Shown here: positions 8,764 through 16,890 of the stretch, piece after piece
Layout: each line of letters begins with the position of its first letter
Position numbering within the stretch: position 1 is the stretch's first letter
Assembly: GCF_029167205.1 (NCBI RefSeq)
Contig: NZ_JARFPL010000001.1
Coordinates: 62,001-126,000 of the forward strand
Reading direction: 5' to 3'
Source: Methanocrinis alkalitolerans
GTDB taxonomy: Archaea > Halobacteriota > Methanosarcinia > Methanotrichales > Methanotrichaceae
DNA: 64,000 bases
Made by a program: the position numbers and the translations under genes
Notes under the pieces: model-generated
Seen by the model: the letters and a program-made list of their open reading frames with translations, nothing else
Told to the model about the DNA's origin: nothing
Databases searched by the model: none

Positions 8764-9661
8764 CCTCCAGATCTGGCTGTTCTATCTCTATATCCAGTAT
8801 ATCCGCCCCATCAAAGGCCTTGATGATGGTGCTGAACGTCCTTCCAGAGTGGTCGAAGATCATCTCCACCCTCCCGGAGAGCTCTCTCACCTCCATCACC
8901 CCGGGGATGATCCGAAGCCTCACCGGATCGATCACCCCCTGGTACTCGATGGTGATCCTGTGGCCGATCTGGAGAGCTCTCTTCAGCTCTTTTGGGGTCC
9001 CCAGGGCGGCGAGCCTCCCCTCCCGGAGGAAGGCTATCCTGTCGCATAGCTCCTCAGCCTCGGGCATGTAGTGGGTCGTGAGGACGACGGTGATCTCCTC
9101 CTCCTGGTAGATCTTCTTTATGAGATCCCTGGTCTTCATCGCCATCTCCGGATCGAGGCCCGAGGTAGGCTCGTCGAGGAATAGGATCTGGGGCCGGTTG
9201 AGGATCGACTTTGCGAGAGATACCCTCTGCTTCTGGCCGGTGGAGAGGGTCTCGAACTTGGCGTCGGATTGAGGTCCGAGCTCGAAGGCCGAGATCGCGT
9301 CGTCTACGGATCTATAAAGGCTCCGGCCGTAGAGGCCGTAGAGCATCGCCGAGTGGCGCAGGTTCTCTCGCACGGTGAGGGACCAGGGAAAGTTGGGGTT
9401 TCCGCTGCTGATGTTGATCCGTTCCCTTATGGCGTGGGTATCTCTCAGGGCGTCGCGGCCCAGAACCTCGAGGCTGCCGCCGTCGGGGCGGATGAGGGTT
9501 GAGAAGATGGACATGAGGGTAGTCTTTCCGGCGCCGTTGGGGCCGAGGATGCCGAAGACCTCCCCCTCCTCGATGGAGAGGGATATATCGAAGAGGATCA
9601 TCTTCTCCTTGAAGAGCCTCCTGAAGCTTTTGCAGATCTTCTCCGCCCTCAAAGCCGGCAT
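8738..9661 (-). CDS. ABC-2 exporter ATP-binding protein
   Basis: This 307-residue nucleotide-binding subunit has Walker A GPNGAGKTT (about 38-46), signature LSTGQKQR (about 140-147), Walker B ILFLDEPTSGLD (about 160-171) and the switch histidine in TTHYM. The C-terminal 80 residues after the ATPase core resemble the regulatory tail of DrrA/NatA/CcmA-type exporters. It pairs with the overlapping permease gene downstream. A 92-bp gap separates it from the upstream COG1361-like gene, and all three are likely one transcript. Confidence 0.9.
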   Translation of the reverse strand: MPALRAEKICKSFRRLFKEKMILFDISLSIEEGEVFGILGPNGAGKTTLMSIFSTLIRPDGGSLEVLGRDALRDTHAIRERINISSGNPNFPWSLTVRENLRHSAMLYGLYGRSLYRSVDDAISAFELGPQSDAKFETLSTGQKQRVSLAKSILNRPQILFLDEPTSGLDPEMAMKTRDLIKKIYQEEEITVVLTTHYMPEAEELCDRIAFLREGRLAALGTPKELKRALQIGHRITIEYQGVIDPVRLRIIPGVMEVRELSGRVEMIFDHSGRTFSTIIKAFDGADILDIEIEQPDLEDVFLELAR

Positions 9662-9753
9662 ATCTCTTCGCAGGGCGGAGGTTGAAGATATCTATGACGG
9701 TGGCGACGGCGTTGAAGGAAGGCCGAGGGCTTATGCCGCCTCTGGGTCCGAGG

Positions 9754-10770
9754 CTATCTCCGGTTCCCCACCAGGTTCTTCAACCGGGGCGGCCGCCTCC
9801 CCCTGCCCCAAAGGAGCCAGAAGATCGCCAGGGCTGAGCCGCCGAAGAGGGCGGCCGGGAGGGGGGCGCCTATAAGCGGCCACCCCTCGGGTATGGCGAC
9901 GGTCAGGGGGACGGATAGAGACGCCGCCCCTCCGGAGCATTCGATCTCGCAGCCGAGGCTGTAATCCTGGGGGCGGGCCGACCCCTCCATAAAGAGGTCG
10001 AATCGAGCGACTCCGACCCCTCCGGGAGGTATGTCCCCGAGACGGCTCCGAGCCGTCAGAGGGGTGAAGGGGGAGGCGGCCACAAGTCGGGCAGTGCAGT
10101 TCTGGGCGGTTTCATCCCCCGCGTTTCTGATGATGAGGCTGATGGAGCCCTCCTCTCCCGGATATAGATCGGATCTTGTCCCCGCCAGCTCCAGGGAGGG
10201 GGGGGACCCCTCCACCGACAGGACAAGGTCGATGCGGAGGGCGGTGGGGAGGTAGAGGGGCGAGGCGGTCCCGCCGCTGAAGCTGACGTCGACCTGGTGC
10301 TCGTATTCGATCTCCAGGACGAGGGGTACCGGACCCGAGGCGCCGTCTTCGATGGAGATCTCATAGTTCAGGGACGCGGTATCCCCCGCATCGAGCCGGT
10401 CGAGGTGGACCGGTCCGGAGAGGATCCGGACGGGTCCACCGGAGAGGAGGTGGGCCTTCAGGTCCGATGCAACGAGGCAGCCGAACTCCGCCAGCATCTC
10501 CATCGCCGCCTCTTCTTCATAGCCTTGGGGGACGAGACCGGGAACGAGCCTCTCTACCACCCCGTCGTTGGCCATGACGAGCCTCAGAGTTCCGGAAGTT
10601 CCGGGGGCGACGACGGGGTTTATGGCGGAGGCGCTGATTCTGGGACCCCCTTCGACCTTGTAGTGGTCCCCGGCGAACTGGACCCCTCTGGCCTCTCCTG
10701 AGCCTCCGGCTGAAGGCGCGATGAGGGGGAGGACAAAGAGGAAGAGGAGGAGGGTCTGATATCGGCGCAT
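9754..10770 (-). CDS. Exported COG1361-like protein with C-terminal membrane anchor
   Basis: This is a 338-residue protein with a signal peptide (MRRYQT, then a hydrophobic stretch ending near PSAGG), two beta-sandwich NEW3/CARDB-like segments, and a final transmembrane helix followed by a basic tail (GRGRRPPRLK). The segment LYPGEEGSISLIIRNAGDETAQN is typical of extracellular IG-like adaptor domains. The start at 10770 was preferred over an ATG 22 codons upstream because it gives a clean signal peptide and lies about 30 nt from a TATA-like CTTATACGC. It resembles the protein at 50408-51463, which accompanies an RND exporter. Both could be exporter-associated external subunits; no biochemical function is known to me. 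Confidence 0.8.
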   Translation of the reverse strand: MRRYQTLLLFLFVLPLIAPSAGGSGEARGVQFAGDHYKVEGGPRISASAINPVVAPGTSGTLRLVMANDGVVERLVPGLVPQGYEEEAAMEMLAEFGCLVASDLKAHLLSGGPVRILSGPVHLDRLDAGDTASLNYEISIEDGASGPVPLVLEIEYEHQVDVSFSGGTASPLYLPTALRIDLVLSVEGSPPSLELAGTRSDLYPGEEGSISLIIRNAGDETAQNCTARLVAASPFTPLTARSRLGDIPPGGVGVARFDLFMEGSARPQDYSLGCEIECSGGAASLSVPLTVAIPEGWPLIGAPLPAALFGGSALAIFWLLWGRGRRPPRLKNLVGNRR

Positions 10771-10795
10771 CTCGGTCCGCCTTTTGTACCCTCTT

Positions 10796-10804
10796 GCGTA
10801 TAAG
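10796..10804 (-). promoter_or_regulatory. TATA-like box of the COG1361-exporter operon
   Basis: On the minus strand the sequence reads CTTATACGC about 30 nt before the ATG at 10770. That spacing would place the transcript start within a few bases of the start codon. It sits between the end of the metal-uptake operon and this gene, arguing for a separate transcription unit. Confidence 0.45.
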
Positions 10805-10840
10805 TTTGTTGTATCAGTACACGCAGCCGGCCTCATGATC

Positions 10841-11635
10841 TCAGCGGGCGATGATGGTGCTGACGAAGAAAGCCCCCGATGCGGCGAGGATGATCGTCGC
10901 CCCGGATGGGGTGTTGAGATGGTAGGAGGCCAATAGTCCCGCGGAGACGAAGGATATCCCCAGGAGGATGGAGAGGATCATGATCCCCTTGAGGTTCTTG
11001 GCGTGCTGCCTTCCAATGGCGCCGGGTATCGTTAGGAGGGCGATGACCAGTATTATCCCTACGATCTTTATCAGGACGACGACGCTGAGGGCGACCATGG
11101 AGAGGAGGAGGAGGCGGAGCCGGAATACAGGAAGGCCGAGAGCCTCGCCGTAGAGGGGATCGAAGGAGAGGATCAGCAGCTCCTTATAAAATAGGGCGAC
11201 TAGGACGATCATCCCGAGGGTGAGGGCGGATATGATCTTGATGTCGAAATATGAGACCGCCAGGATGTTTCCGAAGAGGTAGTCGAAGAGGTCGGGGGCG
11301 CGTCCGGGGCTTTTGCTCACGAAGACGATCCCCAGGGACATCCCCACCGCCCAGAAGACCCCGATGGCGGTGTCAAAAGAGACCTTCGACCTCTCGCTCA
11401 CCGCCCCTATCCCGAGGGCGGTGGCAAGAGAGAATATGATCGCGAAGATCAGGGGGTTTGCTCCCAGGAGGTAGCCGAGGCCGATGCCGCCGAAGGCGGA
11501 ATGGGCGATCCCGCCGCCTATGAAGACGAGCCGGTTGAGGATGACGTAGATCCCCATGACCCCACAGAGGACGGACGCGATCCCTCCTGCCAGGAGGGCG
11601 TTCTGCATAAATCCGTACTGTAATATCTCGATCAT
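10841..11635 (-). CDS. Metal ABC transporter permease (ZnuB/MntB family)
   Basis: This 264-residue polytopic protein has about eight hydrophobic helices. It carries the family motif pattern GGIAHSAFGGIGLGYLLG near residues 40-57 and ends with a helix rich in small residues (ATIILAASGAFFVSTI). ABC-3 permeases of this type import Zn2+ or Mn2+. It is the last gene of a minus-strand operon with a matching ATPase 19 bp upstream and a metal-binding lipoprotein. Which metal is carried cannot be settled from the permease. Confidence 0.9.
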   Translation of the reverse strand: MIEILQYGFMQNALLAGGIASVLCGVMGIYVILNRLVFIGGGIAHSAFGGIGLGYLLGANPLIFAIIFSLATALGIGAVSERSKVSFDTAIGVFWAVGMSLGIVFVSKSPGRAPDLFDYLFGNILAVSYFDIKIISALTLGMIVLVALFYKELLILSFDPLYGEALGLPVFRLRLLLLSMVALSVVVLIKIVGIILVIALLTIPGAIGRQHAKNLKGIMILSILLGISFVSAGLLASYHLNTPSGATIILAASGAFFVSTIIAR

Positions 11636-11654
11636 ATCTCTCCGTCGGCCCGGC

Positions 11655-12425
11655 TCAGTCGTGAGGTCTCAGGACCCGGTGGGGGACCCCGTGGGCTATC
11701 ATCTCCACGGGGCAGTGGTAGGCTTCCTCGATATCCTCTGCCAAGAGCTCCTTTGAGTCGTGGTAGTAGAGCTTTCGGCTGACGCAGGCTATCTTCTTTA
11801 CGTAAGCCGAAACGGCGCTTATATCGTGGGAGACCATGATTATCGTCATCTTCTCGTTGAGCTCTCCCAGGAGCTCATAGAACTCGACCTGTTTCGCCGA
11901 GTCGATCCCCGCTGCCGGTTCGTCCAGGAGGAGGAGGCGGGGGCCGGAGACTATCGCTCTCGCGACGAAGATCCTCTGCTGCTCCCCCCCCGAGAGGCTC
12001 CCGATCTCTCTATCGGCGTACTCGGACATACCCACCAGGGAGATCGCCTCGCAGGCGGAATCGAGGTCCTGGGGGGTGTACCGCCGGATGAGCCCTCTCG
12101 CGGCGTATCTGCCCATCATCACCACCTCGAGGGCGGTGATGGGAAACTTGGGATCGAAGAGGCTCTTCTGGGGGAGGTATCCGATCTGCTTCCTCGCCGC
12201 CCTGGGGCTCCTCCCGAAGACCTCGATCTTCCCCCTCGCGGGCTTCACCAGGCCGAGGATCGCCCGGAGGAGAGTGGTCTTTCCGCCGCCGTTGGGGCCG
12301 ATCACCCCCAGAAAGTCCCCTTCCTTTATCTTGAGGTTGATCTCCTCGAGGACCCTGAACCCGTCGATCTTGACCGATAGGTCCTCGATGTAGACCGCTG
12401 GATCGCCGGCCTGATCGCCCTTCAT
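11655..12425 (-). CDS. Metal ABC transporter ATP-binding protein (ZnuC/MntA family)
   Basis: This 256-residue ATPase has Walker A GPNGGGKTT (about 42-50), signature LSGGEQQR (about 143-150), Walker B LLLLDEPAAGID and the switch histidine in VSHD. GPNGGGKTT with two glycines before GKTT is usual in ZnuC/MntA proteins. It couples ATP hydrolysis to metal import through the permease encoded 19 bp downstream. The gap to the binding-protein gene upstream is 111 bp. Confidence 0.92.
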   Translation of the reverse strand: MKGDQAGDPAVYIEDLSVKIDGFRVLEEINLKIKEGDFLGVIGPNGGGKTTLLRAILGLVKPARGKIEVFGRSPRAARKQIGYLPQKSLFDPKFPITALEVVMMGRYAARGLIRRYTPQDLDSACEAISLVGMSEYADREIGSLSGGEQQRIFVARAIVSGPRLLLLDEPAAGIDSAKQVEFYELLGELNEKMTIIMVSHDISAVSAYVKKIACVSRKLYYHDSKELLAEDIEEAYHCPVEMIAHGVPHRVLRPHD

Positions 12426-12536
12426 GAGAGCAGCCCCAACCTCCCCGCAGTCACTCCAATCTCACCTCATTATAATATCTTCTCATGAGATCTCCATACG
12501 CCGTCACCGCAGGATAAGATCCCGGCGGCTCCACTT

Positions 12537-13490
12537 CTATCCTCCCCCGTCTTGGCTTTTGATCCCCGACGATATCTCCCTTGCGACCTTTCGCATATTA
12601 TCGACGTAATCCTCGGCCAGGGGGTCCAAGGCGACGACCCCCCCGCCTATCTCGGCGGCTATGATCTCACCGGATTTGGGGTTGAAGCTCGGGTCGACAT
12701 AGATCGTCTCGACACCCTCTTTTCTGGCGAGGTCGACGATCGTTCTCAGCTGCCTCGGCCCTGGCTCCTTATCCTCTTCGAGGATCGCGACCTGGACGAG
12801 GCCGTAATCCCTGGCGAAGTACCCCCAGGCTGGGTGGAGGACGATGAACTTCCCTCCTTCAGCGCCGGAGAAGGTCGAGGCTAGCTCGAGGTCGAGGTCT
12901 TCAAGCTCTCTCTTGAAGGCTGCCAGGTTCTCTCTGTGGGCGTCGGCGTTCTCGGGGTCGACCTCCGTGAGCCCCCGGCAGATGTTCTCTGCCATGATGG
13001 CTGCGTTCTTAGCCGAGAGCCAGATGTGGGGGTCGGCGGTCAGGATCGACGGGTGGAGATCCCAGAGGGAGGGGCCGTGGTGGTGATCTGCCTCACCGTC
13101 GCCGCCTCCGTCTTCGTGGTGGTGATGCCCTTCCAAGAGATCGATTCCTGAAGACGAATCGACGATCAGCATCCTCCTGTTCGCCCCGATGATCTTATCC
13201 ATCCAGATCTCCAGCCCCGCGCCGTTCTTGATGTAGAGGTCGGCCTTCGCCACCTTTGCGAGCTTCGACGGGGCCGGCTCGAAGGTGTGGAGGTTTGCCC
13301 CCGGCGGGACCAGAACGGTGACTTCGACGAGGTCCCCGCCGACGGCCTTCGTGAAGGTGGCGAGGGGGACGGTGGTGACGACGACCTTAACCTTCCCAGG
13401 GCCGTCTGCGGGCACCTCGTCGGATATGCAGCCGCATAAGAGGGCTAGAGCGAGGGTGAGGGCCAGGGCGGTACTGCGGCTGGAATTCAC
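12537..13490 (-). CDS. Metal-binding lipoprotein of Zn/Mn ABC transporter (ZnuA family)
   Basis: This is a 317-residue cluster A-I binding protein. The GTG start at 13490 has a strong GGAGGTG upstream and overlaps the preceding stop by GTGA. The signal peptide ends in a lipobox-like LLCGC. The mature protein has VVTTVPLATFTKAVGGD, PPGANLHTFEP (first metal histidine), DPHIWLS (second), VLHPAWGYFARDYGL (third) and TIYVDPSFNP (final aspartate). A histidine- and acid-rich loop (HHHHED and DHHHG) lies near residues 127-145. Such loops are typical of zinc carriers, so zinc is the favoured substrate, with manganese as the alternative. Confidence 0.92.
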   Translation of the reverse strand: MNSSRSTALALTLALALLCGCISDEVPADGPGKVKVVVTTVPLATFTKAVGGDLVEVTVLVPPGANLHTFEPAPSKLAKVAKADLYIKNGAGLEIWMDKIIGANRRMLIVDSSSGIDLLEGHHHHEDGGGDGEADHHHGPSLWDLHPSILTADPHIWLSAKNAAIMAENICRGLTEVDPENADAHRENLAAFKRELEDLDLELASTFSGAEGGKFIVLHPAWGYFARDYGLVQVAILEEDKEPGPRQLRTIVDLARKEGVETIYVDPSFNPKSGEIIAAEIGGGVVALDPLAEDYVDNMRKVAREISSGIKSQDGGG

Positions 13491-13789
13491 ACATCCACCT
13501 CCTTGAGGACCTTCCCGATGTACCTGGTTTTGGTCTTGCCGTCCTCCTTCCAGTAGCAGTACCAGTAGGGTCCGTGGGGACAGCTCCTGCACTCCTTGCC
13601 GCACCGGACCCACTCCTGCCGGTAGGTGACGGAGGCTCGCCTCTTCTCACCTTTCTCTTCCTCGGCGGGGGGCGATCCTCCATAAGACCTCTTCCGGTCC
13701 ATAATGAGCCGATCGAGGTAATCCCTGATCTCCAGGAGGTGAGGGAGGTCCTCTTCTGCCATATCGTCCAGGATGTATTTCGGGATCAT
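13487..13789 (-). CDS. Small DUF6788-like protein leading the metal-uptake operon
   Basis: This 100-residue protein has a helical acidic N-terminus and a C-terminal half holding RCGKECRSCPHGPYWYCYWKE followed by KTKTRYIGK, a pattern seen in small archaeal proteins annotated DUF6788. Four cysteines near residues 63-78 could bind a metal. It is the first gene of the Zn/Mn transporter operon, and its stop overlaps the start of the lipoprotein gene by GTGA, so expression is tightly coupled. A role in metal sensing or in regulating the transporter is possible but purely positional. The family has no function I know of. Confidence 0.75.
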   Translation of the reverse strand: MIPKYILDDMAEEDLPHLLEIRDYLDRLIMDRKRSYGGSPPAEEEKGEKRRASVTYRQEWVRCGKECRSCPHGPYWYCYWKEDGKTKTRYIGKVLKEVDV

Positions 13790-13796
13790 CTCCGGG

Positions 13797-13844
13797 TCTT
13801 ATGTAACTTTGCCGTTTAAAATCTTTTCCTCAGGTTACATAAGA
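13797..13844 (-). promoter_or_regulatory. Promoter and dyad operator of the metal-uptake operon
   Basis: Two perfect 11-bp inverted arms, TCTTATGTAAC at 13797-13807 and GTTACATAAGA at 13834-13844, flank a 26-bp spacer. On the minus strand the spacer holds a TATA-like TTTTAAA at about 13815-13821, some 28 nt before the ATG at 13789. One arm overlaps the expected transcription start and the other lies just upstream of the BRE position. A dimeric repressor on both arms would block TBP/TFB. A metal-dependent repressor of the DtxR, Fur or NikR type is a reasonable guess given the genes controlled. Confidence 0.65.
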
Positions 13845-13878
13845 GGCCGACGGACACGGCTCGACCGCTCTTCGAGGA

Positions 13879-14460
13879 TCAGCCGCCCTTCGATAGAGCT
13901 CTGATCTTATCCCGCCCCGTCCCCCTCCCCAGGGGCTGTTCCAGGATCCAGTCGAGGAACTCGAAGACGATGGGGGCCATGAAGACGTAAAACTCCCTGG
14001 TGAACCGGAGGGCCTCGTCGACGGACCGGAAGTGGCGGACCTCGATCATCGTCCCCGGAGCGGTCATCCGGCTCCTGAGGTTCTGGTCGACGACGAGGGA
14101 TGAGGCTCCGCATGAGGCCCTCGCGGGCTGGAGGGCGTCGATGTTGACGGGGACGCCGCCCCAGTGGCGGTATAGATCCAGGATGAGGCCTTCGCGGCTC
14201 TGGTCCTCCTCCTGGGAGACCTCTAAGACGACGTCATCGTCGAGGTCCTCAGGCCTGGGGACGATCGCCGCCTCGACGACGACGGAGTACTCCTCTTCCT
14301 CGTAGCCGGGAGAGCCGGAGAGGTCCACCGCCTCAAAGACGATCCCAAGCCCCACCGTTGATCCGTCCTCCAGCTCGCATCGCCAGCCGTCATCTTCGGC
14401 GTAGAGCTTCCATCCGTCGAGCTGGAAGACCCTGGCGGAGGCTGGGGGCATGATCACCAT
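13879..14460 (-). CDS. Hypothetical acidic protein
   Basis: This 193-residue acidic protein has no recognised domain, no signal peptide and no membrane helix. The N-terminal half looks beta-rich (FQLDGWKLYAEDDGWRCELEDG). The C-terminal half is aromatic and helical, with FYVFMAPIVFEFLDWILEQPLG near residues 160-181. Its start overlaps the end of the upstream OB-fold gene by 7 bp, so the two are translationally coupled. ATG codons at positions 1 and 4 are both usable. I do not recognise the family. Confidence 0.65.
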   Translation of the reverse strand: MVIMPPASARVFQLDGWKLYAEDDGWRCELEDGSTVGLGIVFEAVDLSGSPGYEEEEYSVVVEAAIVPRPEDLDDDVVLEVSQEEDQSREGLILDLYRHWGGVPVNIDALQPARASCGASSLVVDQNLRSRMTAPGTMIEVRHFRSVDEALRFTREFYVFMAPIVFEFLDWILEQPLGRGTGRDKIRALSKGG

Positions 14461-14810
14461 CTGAGGACCTCCACATCTGCAGCATCTTTGACCGAGATCT
14501 CCCGGCGCCCCTCGTACTCGGCGATCTCGCCCCTCGCCCGGACCCTGTCGCCTTTGGCGACCCTGGCCGCCACCTCCTCCGCGCCGTCCTCACGGCTGAC
14601 GAATATCGGCATGGCTGAGGACTGGAGCCGGAGGATGAGGTGGCTGCCGGTGGTGGTCTGGACGGAGCTTACGGTCCCCTCGGCGACGACGAGGACGGGG
14701 ATCTCGTCGAGATCGGCGTCGAAGCCCCCCAGGGCCCAGGAGGCGGCGGCCAAAGACCCCAGGGCCATCGAGAGCAGCACCACCACCACCTTCTCCTCCT
14801 TCTGCATCAC
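14454..14810 (-). CDS. Membrane-anchored OB-fold protein
   Basis: This 118-residue protein has a hydrophobic N-terminal segment (VVVVLLSMALGSLAAASWAL) that is a signal anchor or signal peptide. An OB-fold-like domain follows: EGTVSSVQTTTGSHLILRLQ, a GDRVRARGEIAEYEGRREI turn and a closing strand. The pattern matches the tRNA_anti/YdeI-type OB fold that binds nucleic acid or small ligands, here apparently outside or at the membrane. It overlaps the downstream hypothetical gene by 7 bp. Function unknown. Confidence 0.65.
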   Translation of the reverse strand: MMQKEEKVVVVLLSMALGSLAAASWALGGFDADLDEIPVLVVAEGTVSSVQTTTGSHLILRLQSSAMPIFVSREDGAEEVAARVAKGDRVRARGEIAEYEGRREISVKDAADVEVLRW

Positions 14811-14878
14811 AAAACCTCCACCCTTCGGGCCGATAGCTCGAAGTTTGACTGCAAAAAAGAAATATCAGGGATCGCTCT

Positions 14879-15055
14879 TCACTTCTTCTCTTCCTTCTTC
14901 TCTCCCAGGTGCTGCTGGTATGCCGCCTCGCAGGAGGCGAGACAGTCCTGACAGAGTCCTTTGTAGGCTCCTTCGGGGTTTGCGAGGGTGTGCACCTGTA
15001 CTCTCACCGGTACCAGAGTGGGCTTAGCAAGTCCGCAAAGTTCACAATCTGCCAT
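14879..15055 (-). CDS. Small zinc-ribbon-like protein
   Basis: This is a 58-residue ORF. The protein begins MADCELCG and has a second cysteine cluster CQDCLASC at about residues 35-42, giving a four-cysteine zinc-binding pattern. It ends in a charged tail (GEKKEEKK). The cysteine spacing and coherent composition support a real gene. It lies in its own unit between the OB-fold gene and the divergent SAM hydrolase. Such mini zinc proteins are frequent in methanogens; this one's role is unknown. Confidence 0.65.
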   Translation of the reverse strand: MADCELCGLAKPTLVPVRVQVHTLANPEGAYKGLCQDCLASCEAAYQQHLGEKKEEKK

Positions 15056-15169
15056 GCTCTTTCATCTCCCGGAGAGGGCCATAAACCTTTCTCCCTGTTG
15101 AACTTTTCCATCAGACCGCCGGTCGCACCTTCCGCAAGGGCTTAACCCCGGATCGACGACTGGATCATC

Positions 15170-15943
15170 ATGCAGAGATCATCTGAAAGGTCGATAATCA
15201 CCCTCCTATCGGATTTTGGGTCTCTATACCCCGCCCAGATGAAGGGGGCGATCTTATCTCGGGCGAGGGACGCCGTCCTCGTGGACATCGCCCATGACGT
15301 GCCGCCCCAGGACGTCCGGGCCGGGGCCTTCGCCCTGATGGCGGCAGCCCGCCACTTCCCTGCGGGGACGGTTCACCTGGCCGTCGTCGATCCCGGCGTC
15401 GGGACGGGGAGGCTCGGGATCGTCGTTGAGAGCGGCGGCCACACCTTCGTCGGCCCCGACAACGGCCTGTTGATCCCGGCGGCGAGGTCCCTGGGGGTGC
15501 CGGAGGCCTGGATGATAGACCAGGTCTTCTTCGAGGGGGCTTCTCCCACCTTCCACGGGAGGGACGTATTCGCTCCGGCGGCTGCGGCTCTCGCCTCCGG
15601 CGCCGCCCCCAGCTCCTTCGGCCCCAGGATCTCTCCGAAGGAATTGCAGATGGGGTCTGCCGAGATCTCCGAGGACTGGATGGAGGCGGAGGTCGTCTAC
15701 GTCGACGGCTTCGGAAACGTCATAATCAACGCCACCGAGATCCCCTGGGATGTGGTGATCCTCGCCGGAAGGAGGCTGATGAGGGCGAGGACCTACGCCG
15801 AGGCGGGGCCCGACGAACCCCTTATAACCATTGGGTCTCATGGGTTTGCAGAAATTGCGGTCCGCGGGGGGAGCGCGGAAGGTCTCTTCGGCCTTGCCCC
15901 CGGAGACCGGATACTCTTGGAGAGAGGAAATTGTTCGGAATAG
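15170..15943 (+). CDS. S-adenosyl-L-methionine hydrolase (adenosine-forming), DUF62 family
   Basis: The 257-residue protein matches the SAM hydroxide adenosyltransferase family: LLSDFGSLYPAQMKGAIL at about 11-28, VDIAHDVPPQDVRAGAF near 47-63, VVDPGVGTGR near 84-93, VGPDNGLLIPAA near 103-114 and VDGFGNVIINAT near 180-191. Members split SAM with water to adenosine and methionine; fluorinase and chlorinase are relatives with other nucleophile sites. Its end overlaps the TTG start of mer by 13 bp, so it is translationally coupled to a core methanogenesis gene. The physiological purpose of SAM hydrolysis in archaea is not established. Confidence 0.9.
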   Translation: MQRSSERSIITLLSDFGSLYPAQMKGAILSRARDAVLVDIAHDVPPQDVRAGAFALMAAARHFPAGTVHLAVVDPGVGTGRLGIVVESGGHTFVGPDNGLLIPAARSLGVPEAWMIDQVFFEGASPTFHGRDVFAPAAAALASGAAPSSFGPRISPKELQMGSAEISEDWMEAEVVYVDGFGNVIINATEIPWDVVILAGRRLMRARTYAEAGPDEPLITIGSHGFAEIAVRGGSAEGLFGLAPGDRILLERGNCSE

Positions 15944-16890
15944 AGTTCGTCCCCAACGAGCCCGCCCTGAAGGTGGGATATCTTGCGAAGCTCGCCGAAG
16001 ATGCGGGCTTCGATACCATCTGGATCACCGATCACTACAACAATCGAGACGTCTACTCGACCCTCGCGATCCTCTCCCTCGCGACGAGCAGGGTGAAGCT
16101 TGGGACCGGGGTCACCAACCCTTATACCAGGAACGTCGCCGTCACCGCCTCCAGCATCGGCTCCATCAACGAGATCTCCGGTGGGAGGGCGATCCTGGGG
16201 ATGGGCCCCGGGGACAAGGCGACCTTCGACGCCATGGGGGTCGCATGGGAGAAGCCCCTTTCCGCCGTCAGGGAGTCGGTGGGCGCCCTCAGGGATCTTC
16301 TGGCGAAGAAGAGGGTGGCGGCCCACGGCATGAAAGGCGCCCAGCTCGCCTTCGCCCCCGGCAAGATCCCCATATACATCGGGGCCCAGGGGCCGAAGAT
16401 GCTGGAGATGGCGGGTATGATCGCTGACGGCGTCCTCGTCAACGCAAGCCACCCCGACGACTTCAAGTACGCCGTCCCCCTGATCAGGGAGGGGGCAAAG
16501 AAGGCGGGGCGCGATCCGAAAGGTGTGGAGATCTGCGCCTACACCAGCTTCAGCGCCGACAAGAACGGCGAGAAGGCGGCCAATGAGGCGAAGATCGTCG
16601 TCGCCTTCATCGTCGCCGGCTCCCCCGAGACGGTCCTTTCGCGCCACGGCATAAAGGCCGAGGAGGCGGCAGCCGTCTCCGCCGCCATAGCCAAGGGCGA
16701 CTTCGGCTCCGCCCTCGGCTCCGTAACCGAAGAGATGATCGACGTCTTCTCCGTCTCGGGAACCCCCGACGACTGCAGGGCGAGGGTCGACGACCTCCTG
16801 GCGACCGGCGTCACCCAGATCGTCGTCGGATCGCCGATCGGCCCCAACAAGGAGAGGTCCATAAAGCTCATCGGAAAAGAGATCCTATGA
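15931..16890 (+). CDS. mer: F420-dependent 5,10-methylenetetrahydromethanopterin reductase
   Basis: The 319-residue protein is a luciferase-like monooxygenase-fold enzyme that reduces methylene-H4MPT to methyl-H4MPT with reduced F420. Recognisable stretches are FGIEFVPNEP at the N-terminus, DTIWITDHYNNRDVYSTLA near 28-46, KLGTGVTNPYTRN near 56-68, GGRAILGMGPGDKATFDAMG near 84-103 and PIYIGAQGPKMLEMAG near 147-162. The TTG start at 15931 has GAGAGAGG upstream and reproduces the usual Mer N-terminus. The stop overlaps the nadM start by ATGA. In acetate-using methanogens the enzyme mainly serves biosynthesis or methyl oxidation. Confidence 0.95.
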   Translation: MFGIEFVPNEPALKVGYLAKLAEDAGFDTIWITDHYNNRDVYSTLAILSLATSRVKLGTGVTNPYTRNVAVTASSIGSINEISGGRAILGMGPGDKATFDAMGVAWEKPLSAVRESVGALRDLLAKKRVAAHGMKGAQLAFAPGKIPIYIGAQGPKMLEMAGMIADGVLVNASHPDDFKYAVPLIREGAKKAGRDPKGVEICAYTSFSADKNGEKAANEAKIVVAFIVAGSPETVLSRHGIKAEEAAAVSAAIAKGDFGSALGSVTEEMIDVFSVSGTPDDCRARVDDLLATGVTQIVVGSPIGPNKERSIKLIGKEIL

